NCBI RefSeq assembly: GCF_003014595.1
Contig: NZ_PYGK01000006.1
Location: forward strand, 62,001 to 126,000
From: Chitinophaga ginsengisoli
GTDB lineage: Bacteria; Bacteroidota; Bacteroidia; Chitinophagales; Chitinophagaceae
Reading direction: 5' to 3'
Length of the DNA: 64,000 bases
In this document: positions 25,673 through 37,500 of the stretch, piece after piece
Numbering within the stretch: the first letter of the stretch is position 1
How the letters are laid out: each line of letters opens with the position of its first letter
Notes under the pieces: generated by a model
The model's database searches: none
What the model was told of the DNA's origin: nothing
What the model saw: the letters and a program-made list of their open reading frames with translations, nothing else
Position numbers and translations under genes: made by a program

Positions 25673-28600
25673 ATGAAACGGCATTTTACTTATTCTTTTT
25701 ACAGGGGCTTATGTCTCATGGTTATTTTGCTGATGGGCATAACGCCTACGCAGGCCCAGACCACTGATATCAAGATCGGGTCAAGTACAGTGGGAAACGA
25801 GATCAGCTGGTATCCCTGTCCTTTGCAGGATTATAAGCAGGGGGCGCGCGCGCAATATCTCTATCTGTCGTCTGAGCTGCATGCGGCGGGCATGGGGGCG
25901 GGCGATATCAGCGCGTTGGCCTTTAATATACTGAACCTGCGTGGTGTGGGTAAGGTAGAGGGCTATGTAATAAAGATAGGTTTTACGTCGCTGAATAATC
26001 TGGATGAGACCCGCTGGGAGACCGTGAATACACAGGTTTATGGTCCCGTACATTATCAGCCGGTGGCAGGGTATAACAAATTTGCCTTCCCTTCGGCCAT
26101 CACATGGAATGGTGTAGATAATATCATTGTGGAAGTTTGTAATGGTGATCCCGGTGGTTCTACCAGTAATGAGAATCCGGAAGTAGCCTATACAGAAATG
26201 CTGCCGTTCAAAGCTTCCCATACTTACCGTGCCAACACCGGTAATGAATGTGGTACTACCCAAACCACCAATACCGGGGAGCTGACTAATCGTCCGGATA
26301 TTATGTTTTCCTGGACACCAGCTCCGGTATGTACAGGTGTGCCCGTAGCCGGCACGCCCAGCGCCAATACTGCCGATATATGTGCAACAGGAAAAGTGGC
26401 TCTGTCACTGACAGGCACAACGTTGGCTTCCGGTTTAACTTTTCAATGGCAATCCTCTCCTGACAATACTACCTGGACGAACATCCCCGGCGCTGGTCTG
26501 CCAACCTATACAGCCTCACAGGCGGCCACTACCTGGTATCGTTGCGTAGTAAGTTGCAGCAGCGGTGGTTCTTCCACTTCAGCCAGTGTGCAGGCGGTGA
26601 CGCCTTCACCGGTGAGCGGTACTTTCTTCATTAATAACGCGGTGGCTACTGGTGGCAACAACTTCAACACCTTTAAAGAAGCGATCGACTTTATCAAATG
26701 TGGTATCAACGGCGCGGTAATATTCAATATAGTAAATAACACCACCCCTTATGATGAGCAGGTGATGATACCGCCTGTAGCGGGTGCTTCTGCTACCAAT
26801 ACTATTACATTCAATGGTAATGGTGCGCTGTTGCATTATCTGTCCGGTGATGCGAAAAAACAATATGTGCTCGAACTGAATGGTGCTGACTTCGTTACTG
26901 TGAATAACCTGCAGATAAAAGCGGATGGTACAGGCTGGGACCACTACGGTATTGCCGTACATCTGACAAATGATGCAGATAATAACGTTATCAATGGCTG
27001 TACTATCACTACCGATACGCAGTCAACTGACTTTAACTATGCGGGTATTGCTGTGACAGGCGGCCCCTCGATCAATGAGGAGGATGCCCGTTGTGATAAT
27101 AATATCTTTAGCGGTAACACTATCACAGGTGGTATTTACGGTATCCTGATGATGGGTAGCAGCACACAGGCTGTTATGAACAATAAAGTGTTTTCTAACA
27201 AAATCTATGATTTTCAGAATACAGGTGTAAAACTTCAGGGTACTTTCACTGCAACGGTGGACGGTAATGAATTAAGTTGTCCTACACGTACTACTGCCTG
27301 GTCGTTTGTCGGTATTGAATTAAGCAGTCTGAATACGAAGGCGACCATTAATTCGAACCGTATCAGCAATCCTTATGGTGGTGTGCCAGGTAAGACAGAC
27401 CCGGCAACTGGTATTAATGTGAACATGGTGGTGGCGCTGACAACCCTGGAGAATAAGATCACCAACAATCTTATTTATAATCTGAACACTACGGGAAATG
27501 TGGTGGGTATCAATTGTTACTATTCCAATAACATCTGGTTTTACCACAACACTATTATCCTTGATGGTACGACAGCTCCGGGTACGTACGATACCAAGGG
27601 GTTCACTACGGATAATGGGGCCGGTGGGCTGATCTTCAAAAATAACCTTGTCTACATTTCCAGGACCGGTACTTCAAAGAAGTATGCCGTTTATTCTGAT
27701 GGCGCCGGTGCTGGTCTTGAAGCAAATAGGAACAACTATTACATAGAAGCTGCTGCAACAAATGCATTCGTAGGATATGAAGGACAGGATGCAGCTTCTT
27801 TAGCACAGTGGCAGGCACTCAGCAACCGTGATCAGGCGTCTGTGTTTGCTCCGCCATTGTTTGTGAATGTTGCCGCAGGTAATTATACGCCACAGAATAA
27901 CGTAGTAGATAATAAGGGCAGTTATGAGAATGTGGATTATGATATTACCGGTGCGGTGCGTAGTCATACGACGCCGGACATAGGTGCATTTGAGTTTACA
28001 CCGCCGGTATGTACGGCGCCGCCAACTCCTGGTACTGCTACATTATCCAAACCTGTTGTGTGTGTGAATACATCTGTGATACTGGGTGCCAGTGGTAACT
28101 CAGTAGGTGTGGGGCAGACTTATCAGTGGCAGACATCCATTGCTCAGGCAGGTCCCTTCACTGCTATCGGTAGCGTTCTGGATGGTCCTGATACGGTAAT
28201 TACAGCGACCACTTCACTGTGGTACCGACTGGCAGTAACATGTAGCGGTAATACTGCTTATACTGCCCCGGTGTACCTGGCAGTCAACCCGGCGATGGCG
28301 CCCAATACTTACACCATCAATAAAGGTGCGCCTGCTTCTACAACTAACTTTACCAGCTTTACTGCTGCCGCGGATGCGCTGTCCTGTGGTATAACTGGTC
28401 CGGTGGTATTCAACGTGGTGGCAGGATCTGGTCCTTATAATGAACAACTTATCCTCGATACCATTAAAGGAGCTTCTGCTGTGAACACTGTTACCTTCAA
28501 TGGAAATGGTAATACGATCGCTTACAGTTCCGCTGTATCCATAGAAAGAGCGGTGATCAAACTGCGTCATGCTGACCATGTGATTATTGATAGTCTGATC

Positions 28601-31600
28601 ATCGACGCGAATGGAACCGGTGATTACGGATACGGTGTTCAACTGTTGTATGATGCAGACAGTAACGTGATCCGCAGGTGTAACATTCTTGTGAGCACGA
28701 CAGAATACTCCGGAAGAGCTGCTGTAGTGATCAATGGTAATGATGAATCAGACAGGTACAGCGCTTCCTATTGCGATGCGAACCTGATAGAAAATAATAA
28801 CATCATAGGAGGATATGCAGCGGTGACACTGTATGGTGGATCTGACTATCCTGTGAGGAATAACCGCATCCTGAATAATAAGATCGCTGACTTTACGCAG
28901 TACGGTATCAGTTTGGGTAACACTGCTAACACTATGATTGCCGGCAACACCATCAGCCGTCCTACCCGTAATGCCAGTATGTCTGATTATTACGGTATTC
29001 TGTCTGAGGGGCATAGCGGCCTGCTAATAGAAGGCAACAGGCTGGTAAATCCTTATGGCGGCAATCCTTCCGCTTATGGCGGTTTCCGTGGTATGGACAT
29101 CGAACAGACGCAGCAGGGTGCATGGAACAACATCAGGAACAACGTGATCCATGCTACTGGCGGAAGTGGTAATGAGGTGACAGGTATCTATTCTTCTTTC
29201 ACCGACAAGACCAACTACTATCACAACACTATTGAAATAGAAAGTTCTCCTGAAGCAGGTGTTACTGGTTTTGCACTGTATGGTAATGCAGATAGCCTTG
29301 CCTTTACGAATAACATCGTGAGTCTCAGAAGCGAGAGTGGCAGGAATGACAGGATTGGTCTGAACCTGGCGAATGCCGGTCAGCAGATCCTGAGCATCAG
29401 CCATAACAATATCTATCTGAAAGCAACCACCGCTGCTTATGTAGCGAAAGTTGATCAGGCTGTATTCACCGACATCGCGGGATGGCAGGCTTCTCCTTTC
29501 GGAGTAGCTTCTATTGGCGTAGCGCCGGTGTATGCAGACGTAGCAAATGGAAACTTTACACCAATTATTTCTCCGTTTGATAATGCAGGCGCACCGGTAG
29601 GTGTAGCAAAAGATATCCTGGGCGTGAACAGGAGTATGACAACGCCTGACCTGGGAGCTTATGAGATCAACATCCCTGTATGTGTAGCACCACCAACGCC
29701 GGGAACTGCCGTGGCCAATCCAACAAGTGGTATCTGCCTGGGAGATACAGTAAAACTGGACCTGTCCGGCAATACCAAGGGCGGTACGCAAACTTACCAC
29801 TGGCAGCAGGCGAAATCTGCTACCGGCCCATGGACCAGTATCGGAGAGTGGCAGTACCTTTCTTCATTTGCTACGCCAATTACATTTGAAAACTACTTCC
29901 GTTGCATACTGGTATGTGGTACAGATACTGTATACTCTGCACCGGTACAGGTAAATATGAACGCAGCCTTCCCTGCGGGTGAATATACCATTAACCCGGC
30001 TTTACCAGCTGGCGTAACCAACTTCCAGTCTTTCAATAAGGCAGTGGAAGCCCTTGAATGCGGTATTACAGGTCCTGTTGTGTTCAAAGTAGCGGCAGGT
30101 ACTTACAATGAGCAGGTAAGAATGCACACAGTAGCAGGCGCAGGTCCTGATAGCAGGATCACCTTCCGCAGTGATAATGGTGATGCTGCCAGTGTGATAC
30201 TTACGAATGTTTCGACTTCCGGTGATAACTATGTATTATCTCTCGACAGCGCTATGTACGTGACCTTCAGGAGCATTACCATGAAGGCAGGTGATAATAA
30301 CTACGGTAAAGTGGTGTTACTGTCTGGTACTGCTTCTTACGACAGTATTCTGAATTGTAAGATCATTGCACCTGATGTGATCAACAGCAGCACAGATGTT
30401 GCAGCTATCATCGGCGAAAGCTTCCTTGGTAAACACATCGTGATCAAAGGCAATACCATCGAGAACGGTTCTGCGGGTATTTATCTCTTTGGTGTGAACG
30501 ACCAGAACCTGTCGCAAGACCATGTGATAGACAGCAATATCATCAGCAATAGCTTCAAATGGGGTGTTTATTCACAATACACCAGCCGTGTGAACATTAC
30601 CAGGAACACCATTAACCTGGATGGTGATATGAGCAGCAGTGGATATGGTATCTGTCAGTTTGAATCGGATACGGCATGGCATATCAACTATAATACGATC
30701 AATATTCAGAACACTGTAGCAGGCGATAAGATATATGGTATACAGGCAAGATGGAGCAATACCTTAGCTGCAGCACCACTTCAGATAGAGGGCAATAAGA
30801 TCATAGGCTTGACAAATAATAAAGCCAGCCTGTATGGTTTGTACACAGAGCATAATAATTACACCAGCATCCTGAACAACGTGGTAAGTGTGCAGACAAC
30901 GGCGAAACTGGCTTATGGGCTCTGGGTAGCGTCTGACGAAAATGCCACTTATTATAATAACACTATCTACAATGGTTCTGCGGACCTGTCAGCTAAAACC
31001 AACAGCGCTGCCAAACTCAATGAAGATGGCGCGAGCAATGTGGTAGTAAGGAATAACATCTTCTATCATGGCGCGGCAGGTATTGCACTTGATATCAGCA
31101 ATGAAAAAGAAGAGAATACCGACTACAACGTATTGTACAGCACTGGTGCCGTACTGGCATCTACATCCCTCTATAAAGAGGCAACGCTGCCGGCTTGGAG
31201 CGCACGTACAGGGCAAGACCTGCACTCTATCTATTATAAACCGGAACTGACCCTGACTGACGGCACTCCTGTAGTCAGCAGCTCTGATGTATGGGCAATA
31301 CATGGCCGCGGTGTACAAATACCGGGCAATGATCATGACATCAACGGCAAGGCAAGACCTGTTAGTTTACAGGCTGGCGTGCCTGATCTGGGTGCATATG
31401 AGTTTGAGCCTACTTCCGTACCTGCCCTGCTGACTGCTGTTCCTGCTGCTCCTGCTGCGGGTACTACCCAGCACTTTATGATGGGATCTGACAGTGTGAT
31501 GAGCATTACCTGGGCAGCCGGCGCTCCTGTTCCTGCTTCCGTGAATATAAGAAGGTATACAGGCGTACTGCCTCCGAATGCACCTGCATCTGCAGAACAG

Positions 31601-34579
31601 ATGTACTTCTACAATGATGTGGAAACCACAGGTACAGGCGCGTATGATTTCTCTGTAAAAACTTTCTACATGGACCCATGGCAGGGTTTTGTGAAAGCAC
31701 AGTACCAGTTAGGATTAGGAAGAACAGATGCGAATGACAAATGGCTGGTAGGAGATAGCAGTAAAGTAAATGAGTTCGATAATTATATCACTGAGCCTAA
31801 ACTCAGCTTCCTGGATAAATTCACTGGCCTGGTGGATAGCGCGAGGGCAGTAGTGCCGGTAGTGATCCCGCCAGCAGATAGTTCCAACAGGGGCACCCGC
31901 TTCTGGGTAGGTTATGGTCATCATGAATTCTTCAGCGGCAGCAACGATCAGGATATGGTACTGTACCTGAGCGCAGAAGAGGCTGCGGATGTTACTGTGA
32001 AAGTGAATGGCACCAGCTGGATCAAACGTTATCATGTAACTGCGAACACTACATTGTCCACAGACCTGATACCGAAGAATGGCCTGGAGGATGCTCGTTT
32101 AATGACTGAAGGAATTTCTGACAGAGGTATCAGTATTGAGAGTGATAAACCGATTGTGGCATATGCACATATTTATGGTCATCAGTCATCTGGTGCTACC
32201 ATGTTGCTGCCGGTGGGTACGTATGGATATGAATACTACTCCCTTGGTTATAGCCAGGTGTATGGCAGCGAGGACTATTCATGGGCATATGTTGTAGCAG
32301 ATCAGCCGAATACTGTTGTAGAAATCACACCGTCTGTTCCGACAGTAAGCGGGCATGCGGCGAATGTGCCATTCACCGTAACACTGAACAAAGGAGAAGT
32401 GTACCAGGTGCTTGGTGCAAGGATCAACGATGCAAAAGGATATGATGTGACGGGTACAAGGTTTAGGTCTGTACAGAATGCACAGGGTAAATGTTACCCA
32501 ATAGCGGTATTCTCTGGTAACAGCCGTACCAGTGTAAGTTGTGACCCAAGCGGCAGTGGCGGTAACGGGGATAACTTTATCCAGCAGTGTTTCCCTTCAC
32601 AGGCGTGGGGCAAACGTTACCTGACAGCACCTACATCTACTGACGAAGATCCAAAGGTACTGATGGGGAATGTATACAGGATCATGGTGAAAGATCCGGC
32701 AACAAAAGTGAAAGTAGATGGATCATTACTGGCAGGATTGAACAATGGCCGTTTCTACCAGTTTGTGACGGATGCACCTGCTTATATAGAAGCTGATCAG
32801 CCTATCATGGTTGCACAATACATGGCTTCCTGGGATAGATGTACTAATACCGGTGGCTACGGAGATCCTGAAATGATCTATCTCAGTCCGCTGGAACAGG
32901 GTATTAAGAAACTGGGCTTCTACCGTAATACTGAGGAGGGTATTGTAACGAACTACCTGACACTGATCATCCCTACAGGTGGTTTATCCAGCCTGAAGAT
33001 CGACAACAGTACATTATTTGATTACACTTATGATCACCCATCATTACCTGGTTATACAGTCGTGGTAAAGCGCTGGGATGCTACAAGAGATCAGAGTTAT
33101 GTAGTCAGTGATTCTGCCTTTACCGCGATCACTTATGGTTTGGGCGAAGATGAAAGTTATGGCTACAATGCAGGTACACTGGTAAGGAACCTGAATACCA
33201 GAACATCGATCTCGAATGTACATGGTGGTACCAATGCGGTAAGTGAATACACCTGTGAGAATACACCATTCCGGTTCACGTTCATTTCCACACAACGTCC
33301 GGCTTCCTTACAGTGGAATATCAGCAAGGTAAGCAACATCACTCCAGCTGCTGACGTGATACAGGACAATCCGACGCCGGTGGATTCCTTTGTGGCCAAC
33401 AACAAGAAATATTATCGTTTCGTCATAGACCAGGATTACTCCTTCTCCAAAGCGGGTACTTATTATGTGCCCGTAGTGATGCAGGATCCATCTTTCGAAG
33501 GATGTGACAATAAAGTAGAAACCTTCCTGCCTGTAACAGTAATTGCTGCGCCGAAGGTAGACTACACCGCTGTATTCAATGGTTGTGTAAGCGACTCCGT
33601 ACACTTTACAGGCAGCGCCGTAACTGCCAATGGTGCTGCTATCGGTAAATGGAAATGGGACTTTGGTAACAGTGCGGTTGACAGTGTGAAGAATCCTGTT
33701 TACCTGTTCTCTGCCGGCGGTACTTATCCTGTGTTACTGACAGTGATCGGTGAAGACGGATGTATCGCAGATACTACAAAAGACCTGGTGGTGAAGGGGC
33801 CTGCGGTCGGTATACTGGTAACAGATTCCTTCACCGTGTGTATGGGCAGCAATGTCACTTTCGAAGTGCAAAGCCCTGCTGCGGGAGTTGATTACAACTG
33901 GTATGATGCGGCCACTGGCGGTAAGCTGGTTGCAGGCAGCAGCACACTAAACCTGACCAATGTAACTGCCAACGCACAATTCTACCTGGAAACAATCAAG
34001 GACGGTTGTGCTTCTCCTGAACGTACACCGGCAGAAGTGGTAGTGTTGCCCGCGCTGACTGCTCCTGTAGTAAAGCTGGATTCAACCGGTGTCAATGTAC
34101 TTCGCTTTACATGGGATGCTGTACCAAATGCAACGGGTTATGAGGTATCAACAGACGGGTTGAACTGGACTGCGCCATCAACAGGTAGCCAGGGACTTTC
34201 TCACACTATCTCCGGTTTACAGCCGATGCAGGAAGTGAAGCTGTATGTGAGGGCACTGGGCTGTAAGCCGGTAGCGGCTGAACCAGTAAGTGGTACGACA
34301 TTACTTGATGGTATCTACATTCCGAACGCCTTTACTCCGAATGGTGATGCAGTGAATGATGTATTGAAGGTGTATGGTAGTATTATCAAAGATATCCACC
34401 TGATGATCTTCAACCAGTGGGGGGAGAAACTGTTCGATTCCGATAGCCAGGACAGAGGATGGGATGGAACACACAAAGGCAAACAGCAGCCATCAGGTGT
34501 ATACATGTATGTGTGCAGACTGGTGTTGATAGATGGCACTACGGTAGATAAGAAAGGTATTGTCAACCTGATCAGATAA
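25673..34579 (+). CDS. Giant surface protein: Ig-like/beta-helix repeats, IgGFc-binding domain, T9SS type B sorting domain
   Basis: Very large secreted adhesin-like protein (2968 aa). Signal peptide residues 1-29. Order: N-terminal beta domain (~30-217); three copies of an Ig-like domain followed by a right-handed beta-helix, starting near residues 218, 778 and 1336 (openings VCTGVPVAG, VCTAPPTPGTA, VCVAPPTPGTA; helices with repeated Asn-rich turns such as NNIFSGNTITGG; each helix ends in a PDIGAFEF/PDLGAYE motif). Then an IgGFc-binding-protein-like domain (~2072-2490, RFWVGYGHHEF to SYGYNAGTL), a PKD-like domain (~2627, KWKWDFGNS), an Ig-like and an FN3-like domain (~2724-2870), and a type B (CHU_C) sorting domain (~2880-2968, YIPNAFTPNGDAVNDVLKVY). 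The C-terminal domain means export through T9SS and retention at the surface. The next gene is a shorter paralogue 2 bp away. Cell adhesion or particle binding is inferred. Confidence 0.9.
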   Translation: MKRHFTYSFYRGLCLMVILLMGITPTQAQTTDIKIGSSTVGNEISWYPCPLQDYKQGARAQYLYLSSELHAAGMGAGDISALAFNILNLRGVGKVEGYVIKIGFTSLNNLDETRWETVNTQVYGPVHYQPVAGYNKFAFPSAITWNGVDNIIVEVCNGDPGGSTSNENPEVAYTEMLPFKASHTYRANTGNECGTTQTTNTGELTNRPDIMFSWTPAPVCTGVPVAGTPSANTADICATGKVALSLTGTTLASGLTFQWQSSPDNTTWTNIPGAGLPTYTASQAATTWYRCVVSCSSGGSSTSASVQAVTPSPVSGTFFINNAVATGGNNFNTFKEAIDFIKCGINGAVIFNIVNNTTPYDEQVMIPPVAGASATNTITFNGNGALLHYLSGDAKKQYVLELNGADFVTVNNLQIKADGTGWDHYGIAVHLTNDADNNVINGCTITTDTQSTDFNYAGIAVTGGPSINEEDARCDNNIFSGNTITGGIYGILMMGSSTQAVMNNKVFSNKIYDFQNTGVKLQGTFTATVDGNELSCPTRTTAWSFVGIELSSLNTKATINSNRISNPYGGVPGKTDPATGINVNMVVALTTLENKITNNLIYNLNTTGNVVGINCYYSNNIWFYHNTIILDGTTAPGTYDTKGFTTDNGAGGLIFKNNLVYISRTGTSKKYAVYSDGAGAGLEANRNNYYIEAAATNAFVGYEGQDAASLAQWQALSNRDQASVFAPPLFVNVAAGNYTPQNNVVDNKGSYENVDYDITGAVRSHTTPDIGAFEFTPPVCTAPPTPGTATLSKPVVCVNTSVILGASGNSVGVGQTYQWQTSIAQAGPFTAIGSVLDGPDTVITATTSLWYRLAVTCSGNTAYTAPVYLAVNPAMAPNTYTINKGAPASTTNFTSFTAAADALSCGITGPVVFNVVAGSGPYNEQLILDTIKGASAVNTVTFNGNGNTIAYSSAVSIERAVIKLRHADHVIIDSLIIDANGTGDYGYGVQLLYDADSNVIRRCNILVSTTEYSGRAAVVINGNDESDRYSASYCDANLIENNNIIGGYAAVTLYGGSDYPVRNNRILNNKIADFTQYGISLGNTANTMIAGNTISRPTRNASMSDYYGILSEGHSGLLIEGNRLVNPYGGNPSAYGGFRGMDIEQTQQGAWNNIRNNVIHATGGSGNEVTGIYSSFTDKTNYYHNTIEIESSPEAGVTGFALYGNADSLAFTNNIVSLRSESGRNDRIGLNLANAGQQILSISHNNIYLKATTAAYVAKVDQAVFTDIAGWQASPFGVASIGVAPVYADVANGNFTPIISPFDNAGAPVGVAKDILGVNRSMTTPDLGAYEINIPVCVAPPTPGTAVANPTSGICLGDTVKLDLSGNTKGGTQTYHWQQAKSATGPWTSIGEWQYLSSFATPITFENYFRCILVCGTDTVYSAPVQVNMNAAFPAGEYTINPALPAGVTNFQSFNKAVEALECGITGPVVFKVAAGTYNEQVRMHTVAGAGPDSRITFRSDNGDAASVILTNVSTSGDNYVLSLDSAMYVTFRSITMKAGDNNYGKVVLLSGTASYDSILNCKIIAPDVINSSTDVAAIIGESFLGKHIVIKGNTIENGSAGIYLFGVNDQNLSQDHVIDSNIISNSFKWGVYSQYTSRVNITRNTINLDGDMSSSGYGICQFESDTAWHINYNTINIQNTVAGDKIYGIQARWSNTLAAAPLQIEGNKIIGLTNNKASLYGLYTEHNNYTSILNNVVSVQTTAKLAYGLWVASDENATYYNNTIYNGSADLSAKTNSAAKLNEDGASNVVVRNNIFYHGAAGIALDISNEKEENTDYNVLYSTGAVLASTSLYKEATLPAWSARTGQDLHSIYYKPELTLTDGTPVVSSSDVWAIHGRGVQIPGNDHDINGKARPVSLQAGVPDLGAYEFEPTSVPALLTAVPAAPAAGTTQHFMMGSDSVMSITWAAGAPVPASVNIRRYTGVLPPNAPASAEQMYFYNDVETTGTGAYDFSVKTFYMDPWQGFVKAQYQLGLGRTDANDKWLVGDSSKVNEFDNYITEPKLSFLDKFTGLVDSARAVVPVVIPPADSSNRGTRFWVGYGHHEFFSGSNDQDMVLYLSAEEAADVTVKVNGTSWIKRYHVTANTTLSTDLIPKNGLEDARLMTEGISDRGISIESDKPIVAYAHIYGHQSSGATMLLPVGTYGYEYYSLGYSQVYGSEDYSWAYVVADQPNTVVEITPSVPTVSGHAANVPFTVTLNKGEVYQVLGARINDAKGYDVTGTRFRSVQNAQGKCYPIAVFSGNSRTSVSCDPSGSGGNGDNFIQQCFPSQAWGKRYLTAPTSTDEDPKVLMGNVYRIMVKDPATKVKVDGSLLAGLNNGRFYQFVTDAPAYIEADQPIMVAQYMASWDRCTNTGGYGDPEMIYLSPLEQGIKKLGFYRNTEEGIVTNYLTLIIPTGGLSSLKIDNSTLFDYTYDHPSLPGYTVVVKRWDATRDQSYVVSDSAFTAITYGLGEDESYGYNAGTLVRNLNTRTSISNVHGGTNAVSEYTCENTPFRFTFISTQRPASLQWNISKVSNITPAADVIQDNPTPVDSFVANNKKYYRFVIDQDYSFSKAGTYYVPVVMQDPSFEGCDNKVETFLPVTVIAAPKVDYTAVFNGCVSDSVHFTGSAVTANGAAIGKWKWDFGNSAVDSVKNPVYLFSAGGTYPVLLTVIGEDGCIADTTKDLVVKGPAVGILVTDSFTVCMGSNVTFEVQSPAAGVDYNWYDAATGGKLVAGSSTLNLTNVTANAQFYLETIKDGCASPERTPAEVVVLPALTAPVVKLDSTGVNVLRFTWDAVPNATGYEVSTDGLNWTAPSTGSQGLSHTISGLQPMQEVKLYVRALGCKPVAAEPVSGTTLLDGIYIPNAFTPNGDAVNDVLKVYGSIIKDIHLMIFNQWGEKLFDSDSQDRGWDGTHKGKQQPSGVYMYVCRLVLIDGTTVDKKGIVNLIR

Positions 34580-34581
34580 GC

Positions 34582-37500
34582 ATGACGACATTCGTAACCA
34601 ATATTTTCAATCATATGCAGGCAGCAGTCCGTAAAGGCGCTGTTGCCTGCATCTTCACACTGTGCGGCATCAGTGCGATGGGACAGGGGCTCTCTAACAG
34701 GGGTAAGGAATTCTGGGTAGGATATGGACACCACGAGTTCATGGAGCCCGGTTTTACCAACAGCCAGGACATGGTGGTATACCTGAGTGCAGAGGATGCC
34801 GCTACAGTGACAGTGAGTATTGATGGAACCGCGTGGACGAGAACGTATAACATCCCTGCCAATACGGTGATAGTCACGGAAACTATTCCGAAGTCGGGAC
34901 CCATTGACGCCCGCCTTTTTTCCGTGCCGCCTTCTTATGGCGGTACAGGGGGAGAAGGGCTGTTCAGTAACAAAGGGATCCACATTGTAAGTAATGTGCC
35001 GATCGTAGCCTATGCACATATTTTTGGAAGTGTATCATCAGGAGCTACCATGCTGATGCCGGTATCTACCTGGGGATACTCTTATATCTCATTAAACAGC
35101 CAGCAGAGCTTTGCAAATGATTGCTTTTCCTGGATGTATGTAATTGCGAAGGAAGATAATACGATGGTTGAGATTAACCCCTCTGAGTCGAGCCGTAACG
35201 GACGTGCTGCAAACGTTCCGTTTACGGTGACACTCAACAAAGGCGATATTTACCAGCTGATCGGCGCTCCGCTGGGCAGCGGTAAAGGAAAGGAGCTGAC
35301 AGGTACTACTGTTCGTTCAATCGCCAGTGCATCCGGAAAATGTTTCCCCATTGCCGTATTTTCTGGTAGCAGCCGTACCAGTATTAATTGTACCGGCATC
35401 ACCGCCGGTACCAGTGGAGATAATAATATGCAGCAGGTATTCCCTTACCAGGCCTGGGGGAAGCGTTACCTGACCATGCCCATCTCCGGAAGGGTAGCGA
35501 CCAGTTTTCAGACGAATATCTATAAAGTAGTTGTTAAAGATCCTTCTACTGTTGTAAAGCGTAATGGCGTACAGCTGACCGGGCTAACGTCTCATATGTG
35601 TTACGAGTTCCAGAGTAATACTGCTGATTATATAGAAGCAGACAAACCGGTGTTACTGGCGCAGTTCATGGCTTCACAGGGTGGTTGCCCGAATACCACC
35701 GGTATCGGAGACCCGGAGATGATCTATTTAAGTCCTATTGAACAGGCAACGAAGAAGGTAGCTTTTTACAGGAATAATGTAGAGAAAATTGAAATAAATG
35801 GATTACTGCTGGTGATCCCTGATAATGGAATGAAGTCTCTCACTGTGGATGGCAGCCAGACATTTGATGTTACTTATCCACATCCCAATCTAGCGGGATA
35901 TACTGTTGTCGTAAAACGTTGGCCGGCGGCTGCAGCACAGTGTACGGTACAGAGTGATTCGGCATTCAATGCTATAACCTATGGCCTGGGTGATTTTGAG
36001 AGCTATGGTTATAATGCCGGCACATTTATCAATAACCTGAATGCCATTGGGCAGATACATAATGAAGCAGATACAACAAAGGATGTGCATGCATTTACCT
36101 GTGTGAATACGCCGTTGGATCTGTCAGTATTGCTTACCTATCAGCCTGCGAAGCTGGAATGGCAACTCAGCAAACAGGGTACGGGTATTACGCCTGCTAC
36201 AGATGTGGTGCAGAATACACCTGCGCCTGCGAAGCAATTGCTGGTGAATGGAGTGGTATACTATCAATATACATTACCTCAGTCCTATCAGTTTACGAAT
36301 GCCGGCTATTTTGATATAACAATACTTTCTACTGCTCCGCATATTGATAACTGTAATAATACCGAAGAGATCAATTTCAGTGTGATGGTAAAGGGTAGGC
36401 CTGATGCGGTGGCTACCTATAGTTTTCCTACCGGCTGCGTGCTGGATACAGCCTACTTCGCGGGGAAGGACAGTAGCAACGGGTATAAGCTGGCGCAATG
36501 GAAATGGGAATTCCCGGGCAATATTATCTCAACGTTACAAAAGCCCGGGCAGCGACTGAATGCTGGCACACAGACCGTGAAATATTCCGTTGCTACAGAG
36601 GATGGCTGTGTGGCAGATACAAGCTTTAACCTGACAGTATATAACAAGCCTGTTGCAGATTTTGCCGCAACACCTGCGGCGGTCTGCGCTGGCAGTACCG
36701 TGACCTTTACGGACAATGCCACTTATGGAGGGCCGGCTCCGGTAAAAGAATGGTACTGGGACTTTGGTAATGGCGATATAAAGACCAATACAGGCAATGC
36801 TGCAGCAACAACTGTTTATAAAGACTACCAAACCTACATTGTAAGGCAGGTGGTAAAGGTAAGCCAGCTATGTATGAGTGATACCCTGAAGAAGACTGTG
36901 ACTGTCTATGCGGCACCGGTGGCTTCCTTTACCTACCCGCAGAATTGTATATCGCAGGGAGAGCAGATACCCTTCACCAGTACTTCCAGTGCGCCTGACG
37001 GACAGGCGCTGGCATCGTACGCCTGGGATTTTGGCGATGCCAATGCTACGTCTGCCAATCCAGATACATCGACCTTAGCTGATCCTGTACATTCCTATAC
37101 CTACTATGGTTCCTATAAAATCCGGCACAGTGTGACGACCGTAAACGGTTGTGTGAAGGATACTGTCGTAACGGCCACGTTCAATGTGAAGCCTGTTCTG
37201 ACATATGCCAGCATACCAGCTGTATGCGAAAGCGTAAAGGGGACTGTCTCCATTGCGCTTGCCGGGGTTACGAATGGCGTGACCGGGGCCGGTATCTACC
37301 GGGGCCCGTATGTTGATGATACCGGTAATTTCAATCCATCTGCCGCAGGGGCAGGGGGCCATACTGTGAAGTATGTATTTACTGCTACCAGTGGTTGTAT
37401 GGATTCTATTACGGCAACTGTAACAGTATTACCTGCACCGGATGCTGACTTCACCGTCAGCCCGGATGTATGCCTGGGCGCTGCGGTAACTATCACAGAT

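Noticed and set aside
29024..29800. 258-codon minus-strand open frame within the giant protein gene
   Set aside because: Repetitive coding DNA gives long antisense frames; the product is Cys/Arg/His-rich and unlike any family.
34315..35019. 234-codon minus-strand open frame across the junction of the two giant genes
   Set aside because: Covers two conserved domains in the opposite strand and shows no own motif.
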